Shown in pieces: positions 34,988 to 42,222 of a stretch of 64,000 nt of DNA. Every line of letters begins with the position of its first letter. The stretch's first letter is position 1. The notes under the pieces were generated by a model. It had not been told where the DNA came from, did no database searches, and saw only the letters and a list, made by a program, of their open reading frames with translations. A program made the position numbers and the translations under genes. The stretch is from Azophilus sp965220835 (GTDB taxonomy: Bacteria; Pseudomonadota; Gammaproteobacteria; Pseudomonadales; Azotimanducaceae): the NCBI GenBank assembly GCA_965220835.1, contig OZ244842.1, positions 372,001 through 436,000 of the forward strand. The letters run 5' to 3'.

Positions 34988-36577
34988 ATGAAATCACTGT
35001 CTCGCTTCACTGTCGCCATGCTGCTGCTGGCCTCGCCATGGTTGCAGGCGGCGGAACTGACTGGGCTTGGGACCGTCACCTTTCCCACGTCCGCCAGCGG
35101 CCCCGCCCAAGACCACTTCGTGCGCGGCGTCACCATCATGCACAGCTTCGGTTGGAAGCAGGCCCGAGCCGAATTCCAGGCGGCGCAACGGCTGGATCCG
35201 GATTTCGCCTTGGCCTACTGGGGCGAGGCGCTGTGCTACAACCATCCGCTGATCGGCGAGTGGGACCGCGAGACGCCGATGGCCGTGCTGAGGCGGTTGG
35301 GCGACACGCCGGAAGCGCGCCTCGCCAAGGCGCCCACGCACCGGGAGAAGGGCTTCGTCCGGGCCGTGGAAGCGCTGTTCCTCGGTGATGGCGACACCCT
35401 GACCCGGCGGCGCGCCTACATGGCGGCGATGCGTGACCTCTACGAAGACTATCCCGATGACGAGGAAGTCGCGGCCTTCTACGCGCTGTCCTTGCTGATG
35501 TCCGCAGGCCGGGGGGAAGACGCCATGCGCACCAATGTGCTGGCCGGTTCGGTCGCCTTGCAGCTACTGGACAGGAATCCCAATCATCCGGGGGCGGCCC
35601 ACTACACCATCCATGCCTTCGACGACCCGGTGCACGCGCCGTTGGCCCTGCCTGCCGCGCGGGTCTTCGCCCGCATCGCCGAAAAGGTGTCCCATGCCCG
35701 GCACATGCCCTCGCACATCTTCATCCAGCGCGGCATGTGGGATCAGGTCTCGGCATCCAATCAGTCCGCCTACGAGGCGGCCGTGGATCTGTATGAGCCC
35801 GGCGACCGGTTGAACGACATGGTGCATGCCCTGGACTGGGGCCAGTACGGCGACCTGCAGCGCGGTGACTACGAGAGCGCAGCGCACTGGATCGACCTCT
35901 TGGAAGGCATCGCCGAACGGGCCGGGGACAATCCCATGACGGCCACGATGCTGGCGGGGGTCAAGGCCCGCTACGCCATCGAACGGGAAGCCTGGCAGCC
36001 GGCGCCGGTCACGGACCAGACCGAAGCGTCCGAATTGCTGGCCTTCGGCCTTGCGGCCGTGCACACCGGCGACCTCGACCTCGCGGAACGCATCGCCAAC
36101 CGGCTGGCCGAAAAGGCGGAGGAAGCGGCATCTAAAGCGGACTCAGGCTCTTACTATGCGCGCAGCGACAAGCCCCTGAAGATCATGAACAAGGAGGTGG
36201 CCGGGCTGCTGGAGATCGCGCGCGGCAACACCGAGGCAGGCTTGGCATTGTTGCGCGAAGGCGTGAACATCGCCGAATCCATGCGACCGCCCAACGGCGC
36301 GCCGCACCCGCTGAAGCCCCCTCACGAACTCTATGGCGAAGCCTTGCTGGCTGCGGGCCGCCCAGAAGAGGCGTTGGCCGTGTTCGAGCGCTCGCTTAAG
36401 CGCATGCCCAATCGTCCACTCTCCCTGCGCGGGCTGGCCCGTGCCCATGCAGCGCTCGGCAATGCCGTCGAAGCCCGCAAAGCCTATGCACGGCTGCACT
36501 CGGGCTGGCAGGGCCGTGAGGTTGCTTGGCGGCAGGAAGCGGCGGGCTACGTTGCGGGAGCCGAGGCGTCGGAGTAG
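34988..36577 (+). CDS. Secreted TPR-repeat protein
   Basis: 529 aa. A signal peptide of ~21 residues ('AMLLLASPWLQAA') precedes tetratricopeptide repeats: 'WKQARAEFQAAQRLDPDFALAYWGEA' near residues 55-80 and 'GRPEEALAVFERSLKRMPNRP' near 455-475. The central part has conserved His-rich stretches ('AAHYTIHAFDDPVHA', 'SHARHMPSHIFIQRGMW'), which could bind metal. The function is unknown; this architecture is common in environmental bacteria. It follows the Rieske gene by 71 bp. Confidence 0.8.
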   Translation: MKSLSRFTVAMLLLASPWLQAAELTGLGTVTFPTSASGPAQDHFVRGVTIMHSFGWKQARAEFQAAQRLDPDFALAYWGEALCYNHPLIGEWDRETPMAVLRRLGDTPEARLAKAPTHREKGFVRAVEALFLGDGDTLTRRRAYMAAMRDLYEDYPDDEEVAAFYALSLLMSAGRGEDAMRTNVLAGSVALQLLDRNPNHPGAAHYTIHAFDDPVHAPLALPAARVFARIAEKVSHARHMPSHIFIQRGMWDQVSASNQSAYEAAVDLYEPGDRLNDMVHALDWGQYGDLQRGDYESAAHWIDLLEGIAERAGDNPMTATMLAGVKARYAIEREAWQPAPVTDQTEASELLAFGLAAVHTGDLDLAERIANRLAEKAEEAASKADSGSYYARSDKPLKIMNKEVAGLLEIARGNTEAGLALLREGVNIAESMRPPNGAPHPLKPPHELYGEALLAAGRPEEALAVFERSLKRMPNRPLSLRGLARAHAALGNAVEARKAYARLHSGWQGREVAWRQEAAGYVAGAEASE

Positions 36578-36711
36578 TTGGGGGAGGGCACGGTGACGTT
36601 CCGATTGCAAGGCGCCGTCAGCCGGAGCGTATCCCCGGGGGCGGTTTGACTGAGTTGCCGCTTGGCTTGGGCGTTGCGCAGCGCTGGTGCCTGCGCAGCC
36701 CGACCGTGCAG

Positions 36712-36814
36712 TTCACTCGCCCATGGCACCGAATTCAGGCCGTTGCCGGAGGCTTTCGTTTCTGAAAGCCTCGTCGCGAAAGTGCCTAGGGTAGTAACAG
36801 GTTCTTTGGGCGGC
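36712..36814 (-). pseudogene. Duplicated 3' end of the ABC permease gene (left flank of the AbiE cassette)
   Basis: These 103 bp match 38549-38651, the end of the permease gene, with about a dozen mismatches. On the minus strand they still read 'YYPRHFRDEAFRNESLRQRP', 'EFGAMGE' and stop. The rest of the permease gene is absent on this side. The two copies bracket the AbiEi/AbiEii pair as direct repeats 1,837 bp apart. Apart from this, 36578-36870 shows no gene. Confidence 0.8.
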
Positions 36815-36870
36815 ACTAAATCCCCATTTGAATGTCATAAAATAACGATAAATGTTATTTTAGGAAATCA

Positions 36871-37671
36871 ATGTGTGCATCTCGTTCAACCCGTGCTAGG
36901 GATTTAGTGGTGGAGTTTGCTGCTCGCGGACAATATCACTTCACGTCTTCCGAGTTCCGTTCGGTGCTTGGCGGATCGGTGGCAGCCGCGAACCAATCGC
37001 TGTGGAGGTTGGCCAAGCGGGGCGACATCGCAAGCCCAGGGCGAGGCTTCTACGTGGTCGTGCCTCCGGAGTACCGCGCCCTAGGCTGTTTGCCACCGGA
37101 CCAGTTCATCCCCGCTTTCATGGAGCATCGCGACAGGCGCTACTATGTGGGCCTTCAGTCGGCGGCGCAGTATCACGGTGCCGCCCACCATCGGCCACAG
37201 GTGTTTCAGGTGATGGTGGACAGGCCGATGAAGTCGATACGCTGCGGTGCGGTGGGGGTGGACTTCATCGCTAGAGCGGGATTGACCAACGTGCCGTCAA
37301 CCACTTTCGACAACCCCCGCGGAGTCGTTCTCGCCTCAACCGTCGAGGCAACGGCGGTCGATCTAGTAGGATTTATGGGACGCGCTGGCGGCGTTGACCG
37401 AGTTGCAGGAATGCTCTCGGAATTGTCGGAGCAGATGGATCCGGAACAGCTGGTTGAAGCAGCGCGGTCCGCTTCGGTTCTGTGGGCGCAACGGCTCGGG
37501 TTTTTGCTCGAGTTCGTCGGCGCGGACGACAAGTGCGGTCCACTGAAGAAGCATGTGCGAAATCGCGTACGCAACTACACCAAACTGTTGCCGTCAGTGC
37601 CAGCTGACGGGTCGCCGCGTTCGAGAAACTGGCGGCTGCTCGTCAATGCGCGCATTGAGGCGGAAGCGTGA
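36871..37671 (+). CDS. abiEi: AbiEi-type antitoxin / transcriptional regulator
   Basis: 266 aa. The N-terminal winged-helix region ('QYHFTSSEFRSVLG', 'SLWRLAKRGDIASPGRGFYVVVPPEYR') and the following AbiEi core ('YYVGLQSAAQYHGAAHHRPQ') match the COG5340/AbiEi_4 family. In type IV AbiE systems this protein represses its own operon and counteracts AbiEii. An AT-rich leader just upstream ('ataaaataacgataaatg') contrasts with local GC content and may hold the promoter/operator. It overlaps abiEii by 4 nt. Confidence 0.85.
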   Translation: MCASRSTRARDLVVEFAARGQYHFTSSEFRSVLGGSVAAANQSLWRLAKRGDIASPGRGFYVVVPPEYRALGCLPPDQFIPAFMEHRDRRYYVGLQSAAQYHGAAHHRPQVFQVMVDRPMKSIRCGAVGVDFIARAGLTNVPSTTFDNPRGVVLASTVEATAVDLVGFMGRAGGVDRVAGMLSELSEQMDPEQLVEAARSASVLWAQRLGFLLEFVGADDKCGPLKKHVRNRVRNYTKLLPSVPADGSPRSRNWRLLVNARIEAEA

Positions 37672-38534
37672 TCCCGCGGGACTACGTCACGGCATGGCGC
37701 ACCAACGCGCCTTGGGTTGAAGACGCTCAAGTCGAGCAGGATCTGGTCATAAGCCGCGCGCTCGTGGAGATGTTCTCGCACCCGTTGCTTGCCCGGACTC
37801 TCGCATTCCGCGGAGGGACGGCGCTTTACAAGCTCTATCTCACGCCAGCGGCGCGATACTCCGAAGACATCGATCTGGTTCAAGTGCAAGCAGGCCCGGC
37901 GGGTGCAATGATGGATGCAATTCAGGAAACGCTCAATCCATGGCTCGGCAAGCCGGGTTGGAAGCAGACGCAAGGTCGGGTGACGTTCCGTTACGGCTTT
38001 GATTCAGGCGCACTCATTCCCATTAGGATGCGGCTGAAAGTTGAGATCAACACGCGCGAGCACGTGGCTGTTCTTGGCCACGAGGAGTGTACGTTTAGCG
38101 TTCAATCACGGTGGTTCGAGCAAACAGCCAGCGTTCAGACATTCGAACTCGACGAGCTTCTGGCCACAAAGTTGCGCGCGCTATATCAGCGGAAGAAAGG
38201 GCGGGACTTGTTTGACCTGATGGTGGCATTGGGAGACAGCCGAAGTGATCCAGGGCGCATCGTCGATACATTCAGTTCGTACATTGAGGCAGAAAAGCGT
38301 CCCCTTACTCGTGCGATGTTTGAACGAAATCTCGACGGCAAACTCCGTGACCCAGGTTTCGTTTCCGACATGGCTGGTCTGCTTGCAGCCGGCCGCGAGT
38401 GGGATCCGATCGTTGCAGCGCGGGAGGTGTCGGAGGCGCTGCTAACGCGGCTACCAGGCTCGGCTTGGCAAGGTCAGAAGCTGCTTGACGGCGGGCGCAT
38501 CAAGCAAAGCCCCGTTCGCCTAAAGTCTGAGTAG
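37668..38534 (+). CDS. abiEii: AbiEii-type nucleotidyltransferase toxin
   Basis: 288 aa from a GTG overlapping the antitoxin stop (GTGA). 'LAFRGGTALYKLYL' (48-56 core) and 'RYSEDIDL' (D67, D69) are the hallmark GG and DxD motifs of AbiEii. 'FELDELLATKLRALYQRKKGRD' and 'FDLMVAL' complete motifs III-IV. The length is typical. It aborts phage infection or stabilises DNA with AbiEi. Lower GC at wobble positions than neighbours and flanking direct repeats point to horizontal acquisition. Confidence 0.92.
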   Translation: MIPRDYVTAWRTNAPWVEDAQVEQDLVISRALVEMFSHPLLARTLAFRGGTALYKLYLTPAARYSEDIDLVQVQAGPAGAMMDAIQETLNPWLGKPGWKQTQGRVTFRYGFDSGALIPIRMRLKVEINTREHVAVLGHEECTFSVQSRWFEQTASVQTFELDELLATKLRALYQRKKGRDLFDLMVALGDSRSDPGRIVDTFSSYIEAEKRPLTRAMFERNLDGKLRDPGFVSDMAGLLAAGREWDPIVAAREVSEALLTRLPGSAWQGQKLLDGGRIKQSPVRLKSE

Positions 38535-38549
38535 GCACGGCGCCGCGAT

Positions 38550-39800
38550 TCACTCGCCCATCGCACCGAATTCAGGCCGTTGCCGGAGGCTTTCGTTCGT
38601 GAAGGCCTCGTCGCGAAACAGCCTGGGGTAGTAGTAGGTTCTGAGGGCGGCGTGAAAGTCGCGCACCCGTTGTTCGTAGGCTAGGGAGGCTGCCAGGTTG
38701 GTGCCGGCAATGGCTTGCAGGGCGCGGTTGGAGAGAGCGGGCGGTGACAGCCAGGCGAGCGTTCCGGCCAGGCGGTCACGCTGGATGCGCCCTTCGCGAT
38801 AGGCCCGCGACAGCGGCTCGGCGGTCTGGTCGCCGACTTGCTGAAAGGCGTAGTACCACTTCCACTCGAATGGCCGGTTGACCTGCGTGTAGTCCGCCCA
38901 TTGCGGATGGCGCTCCACGAACGGTTTCATGGTCGCGGACTTCGGCAAGTCCCAAGCGTCGTTCACCGCCTCCCTTTGGACAAGCATGATTTCACCGCCG
39001 TCCGGCAAGGGCACGGCAGCTTCCACAGCTCGCTCGATGGCGGCGGGGACGACCACGGCAAACGCCAGCCACACGCCGACCAGCGCGGTCAGGTTGACAG
39101 GGCTGCTCCAGGCGAAGCGGTCGATGGCCGCGCAAACGCCCCACCAGAACCCGATGTGCAACACCACGACGAGGCTGGCAAGGGCCAGCTCCCAAGCGCC
39201 CGTACCGGCCAGCAAAACGCCAGACACAAGAGGCACGACCAAGCACAGCATCAGCGCGCCAACCCGCAAGGCCGCCCGCGCCAGCCAAGGGCTGCCCGGG
39301 CTCGCTGCGGTTGCGCTGAGCAGTTCGTAGCGCCCTGCCGCACGCTCCCGGGAACGCAGATCGTGCAGCAGGAGGATCAGCAACAACGGCCCGAGCAGAT
39401 TCGCGGCGAAGGCGAAGTCGAAACGGCCAATCAAGGCAAAGTCCGGGTTGTCCGCGTCGGTTTCGTAAATCTGCCCCTCCAGGGCAAGCGCGCGGATCTG
39501 GTGCTTCCAAGGCGAGGTGTCGCGCTGGCCCAGTGCGGCAAACGCGAAATCCGACGGCCAATCGTAGGTGAGGTGGAAGCTGTAATAGGCTGCCTCGCCC
39601 CAGTCCTGGTAAAGCCCGTCCACCACTGCCCGTTCGGCGCGGTCGGCTGCGATCAGTTCGTTCAGGGCGGTGCGTTGCGCGGCGACCTCGCGCAGGCCTA
39701 GAAGCACTGAGAGGACCGCGACCAGCAGGGCGATTCCCAGCCAAAGCAACGCCGCCCGGTCATTGATCAGAAACCGAAGTTCGCTTGCGAGCCCGGTCAT
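38550..39800 (-). CDS. ABC-2 type permease (DUF3526-like), second of two
   Basis: 416 aa from the ATG overlapping the previous gene's stop. TM1 is 'LLWLGIALLVAVLSVLLGL'. A large periplasmic domain is followed by TM segments around 'LLGPLLLILLLHDLRSRERAAG' (a DUF3526 hallmark), 'LVVPLVSGVLLAG' and 'LVGVWLAFAVVVPAAI'. Paired DUF3526 permeases with one ATPase are often linked to TonB siderophore receptors, as here. The transport direction is not established. Its last 33 codons are duplicated at 36712-36814. Confidence 0.8.
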   Translation of the reverse strand: MTGLASELRFLINDRAALLWLGIALLVAVLSVLLGLREVAAQRTALNELIAADRAERAVVDGLYQDWGEAAYYSFHLTYDWPSDFAFAALGQRDTSPWKHQIRALALEGQIYETDADNPDFALIGRFDFAFAANLLGPLLLILLLHDLRSRERAAGRYELLSATAASPGSPWLARAALRVGALMLCLVVPLVSGVLLAGTGAWELALASLVVVLHIGFWWGVCAAIDRFAWSSPVNLTALVGVWLAFAVVVPAAIERAVEAAVPLPDGGEIMLVQREAVNDAWDLPKSATMKPFVERHPQWADYTQVNRPFEWKWYYAFQQVGDQTAEPLSRAYREGRIQRDRLAGTLAWLSPPALSNRALQAIAGTNLAASLAYEQRVRDFHAALRTYYYPRLFRDEAFTNESLRQRPEFGAMGE

Positions 39801-41236
39801 GGCTGCATCCTTCGTGCGGCAAGAAGGCCGCCGGTGGTCAGCAACAGCAGCCACCCCGCCAGCATGGCCACAAATGCCCCGGCGCGAGCCAGGCGTTCCC
39901 CGGCCGCGGCGGGCTGGAAGGAGAATGTATCGAGCACGTTCCAGTTTTCGGCCGACATGCGCGTGCGCCGTTCGGATGCGGCATCGTTGCTGCGATTGAT
40001 GTCAACGATGTAGTCGAGTTGCTCGGCATGCACGCGATTGAGGCCCTGCACGAAGTCGAAGCGCACCGCCTCGGCTTCGCGCAGGAAGCGATGGTGGGTG
40101 GCCAGGTCAGTCCCCGACAGCGTGCGGGAGCCAGCCGCGACCGCCACCACCGGGGACAGCCAGCCAAAGGTGGCGGCGAACCGGGCCTGGGCCGCTTCCA
40201 GCGCCATGCGCTCTTCGGCATGCCGGTTCATCACTGCCGTATAGTCCGCTTCCGCGGATTGGGCGACGACGCCGCGGAAGTTGACCGGCAAGTCCTCCAC
40301 GCGCTGCGCATCGTATTGCGCCAGCAGGCTCGCCCGAAGCTGCTGGTAGGCCGGCGCGTCGGCATCGTGGCCATCGCCGACCGCACGCAGCTCAGCCTGC
40401 ATGTTGAGGTCGGTCATGAGCTTGCCGGGCACGGGTATGGCGCTGCTTGCGGATTCCACGGCAATGCGCGGGACGATCAGCGCGGTGCTCAACCAGAGCA
40501 GGGCCAGCATGGCGAGGGCGACGCTGCGCGACCGGGCAACGCTCGACACCAGCAGGATGAGACTGCACCAGACCAGCAAATAGCCGGCGTAGAGGGCCAA
40601 GACGCCGGCGCTGGCCAGCGGGGCGGCGCCGCGCAAGATGGCTGCCGCGCATAGGACGGCAAGGGGCAGCAACAGCGCAAGGGATGCTGCCGCCAAGGCC
40701 ATCCACTTGGCGGCGTAGAGCTGAACGCCGGTCACGCCTTGCGCCAGCAGGGGCACCAGGGTGTTTTCCTCGCGCTCGCGAATGATCAGGCCGTGGCCGA
40801 TGGCGATCAGCAGCAAGGGCACGAACAGCTGGTAGACCAGAGCGCCCGTCAAGTCCTCAAACCCGCCAAGCTCGGCGCCTGCCCGAGCGTCGGCGAACAT
40901 GGCGGTGTTTTGCCGGTGACCCTCCAAGAACATCGACTGCCCCGTGACCGGGTCCACGCCCGGGTCGATCATCGAAAGGGGCGGCGGGGCGCGGAACACG
41001 TAGTGCCCGTAATGCACCATGCGATGGGGGTGGCGGTCGGGCTGGGACAGAAAGGTCTCTTCGGCAGCCGCCTGCCGTTCCGCCCGCCCGTGGTGCGCTT
41101 CGCTCATCCGGAGCGCGGTGACCACGCTCGTGGAGATCAGCAACAGCGCGAAGATCAGCACCGTGTTGAGCGCAAGCCTTGACCTCAGCCACAGCCGCCA
41201 CTCCTCCCCGGCGATGGTGAATAGCTGGCCCATCAT
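39797..41236 (-). CDS. ABC-2 type permease (DUF3526-like), first of two
   Basis: 479 aa. Begins 'MMGQLFTIAGEEWRLWLRSRL'; two ATGs are possible, 41236 (4-nt overlap with the ATPase stop) or 41233. TM1 lies near residues 25-43. The periplasmic domain contains 'HRMVHYGHYVFRAPPPLS', a sequence common in this family. A cluster of TM helices with 'IGHGLIIREREENTLVPLLAQG' follows, then a second soluble part and a final TM. It is paralogous to the next permease in organisation, and together they form the membrane unit for the ATPase at 41233-41952. Confidence 0.82.
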   Translation of the reverse strand: MMGQLFTIAGEEWRLWLRSRLALNTVLIFALLLISTSVVTALRMSEAHHGRAERQAAAEETFLSQPDRHPHRMVHYGHYVFRAPPPLSMIDPGVDPVTGQSMFLEGHRQNTAMFADARAGAELGGFEDLTGALVYQLFVPLLLIAIGHGLIIREREENTLVPLLAQGVTGVQLYAAKWMALAAASLALLLPLAVLCAAAILRGAAPLASAGVLALYAGYLLVWCSLILLVSSVARSRSVALAMLALLWLSTALIVPRIAVESASSAIPVPGKLMTDLNMQAELRAVGDGHDADAPAYQQLRASLLAQYDAQRVEDLPVNFRGVVAQSAEADYTAVMNRHAEERMALEAAQARFAATFGWLSPVVAVAAGSRTLSGTDLATHHRFLREAEAVRFDFVQGLNRVHAEQLDYIVDINRSNDAASERRTRMSAENWNVLDTFSFQPAAAGERLARAGAFVAMLAGWLLLLTTGGLLAARRMQP

Positions 41237-41952
41237 GCGGCTGCTTGGGTGGCGAAGGCGGCGTGCACCGCCTCGGTGTCGATGCGGTCCATGCCTGATG
41301 GCCGGTCGAAGGTGCCGACCAGTTCGCCCTTGTGCAGAAGGTGGATGCGGTCCGCCACATGGCAGGCGCCGTAAACGTCATGGGTGACCAGCAAGATGGT
41401 TCGGCCATCTTCGGCGAGATCGCGGACCAGCCCGTTGAAGTCGTCAATTGCGGCGGGGTCCAAGCCGGAGGTCGGCTCGTCGAGCAGCAGAATGGGCGCC
41501 TCTCTCAGGATCGCCAAGGCAATGGCCACCTTTTGGCGCATGCCCTTGGAGTAGGTTTGCATGCGCTTCTCGCGGGCTTCGGCCTGCAAGGCCACGCGGT
41601 CCAGGGCGGCATCGAGCGCTGGCTGGTTGGTGTCCTTCCCGGCCAGGGACAGGAAGTAGCGAAGGTTCTCATAGGCGTTCAGGTGGCCGTACAGCGTGGC
41701 CGCCTCGGGCAGGTAGGCGATGGCTTGCCGGGCGGCGCTGACGTTTCCGTGCACGCTGCGGCCCTGAACGTGCGCGCTTCCCGACGCGGGCGCAAGAAAG
41801 CCGAGCAAGGTCAGCAGGGTGGTTGACTTGCCCGCCCCGTTGCCGCCCAACAAGGCGTGGACCTCGCCTTGCTCCATGCTGAAAGAGACGTCCTTCAGCA
41901 CTTGCTGGCCGGAGCGCTCTACGTTGAGCGCCTGCGCTGAGAGCATGGACAT
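41233..41952 (-). CDS. ABC transporter ATP-binding protein
   Basis: 239 aa. Walker A 'GGNGAGKSTT', Q-loop region 'AYLPEAATLYGHLNAYENL' (Q replaced by E), variant signature 'YSKGMRQK', Walker B 'ILLLDEPTSGLDP' and H-loop 'LLVTHD'. This is the CcmA/NatA-like subgroup that drives ABC-2 permeases. It is the first of a three-gene overlapping unit (ATPase-permease-permease) downstream of the siderophore-type receptor. Confidence 0.9.
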   Translation of the reverse strand: MSMLSAQALNVERSGQQVLKDVSFSMEQGEVHALLGGNGAGKSTTLLTLLGFLAPASGSAHVQGRSVHGNVSAARQAIAYLPEAATLYGHLNAYENLRYFLSLAGKDTNQPALDAALDRVALQAEAREKRMQTYSKGMRQKVAIALAILREAPILLLDEPTSGLDPAAIDDFNGLVRDLAEDGRTILLVTHDVYGACHVADRIHLLHKGELVGTFDRPSGMDRIDTEAVHAAFATQAAA

Positions 41953-41985
41953 TATTGAAACTCCAAGTCTGGTTGATAACGCGAT

Positions 41986-42135
41986 TCAGAAGTAACTGAG
42001 CCAAGGCTTGCTGCGCTTCTCGCGGTGCTTGTAGAAGCGTTCACAAACGTGATCCAGCATCGTCAACAGCATGACTAGGCCGCGCAGGACGTCTGTGGAC
42101 GCAATGCGCGCTGCTGCCTGGCCTTCGTTGGTCAT
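41986..42135 (-). pseudogene. Head-and-tail relic of a DUF1624-type membrane acyltransferase
   Basis: 49 codons. 'RIASTDVLRGLVMLLTMLDHV' is a close match to the first TM segment of the DUF1624/heparan-glucosaminide N-acetyltransferase-like family (R-x-S-x-D-x-LRG...DH). It is followed directly by 'HREKRSKPWLSYF', which looks like the C terminus of the same family. About 300 internal residues would be missing without loss of frame. It lies between the receptor and the ABC ATPase on the same strand. A small single-TM protein in its own right is the alternative. Confidence 0.5.
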
Positions 42136-42222
42136 GGTGGGTGGCTCTGGGAGTGCGTGGGGCTGGTCTATGGTGCGACCGGATGTGCTCGCACCATAGA
42201 CCTCATTAGAGTCCTATTGCAG

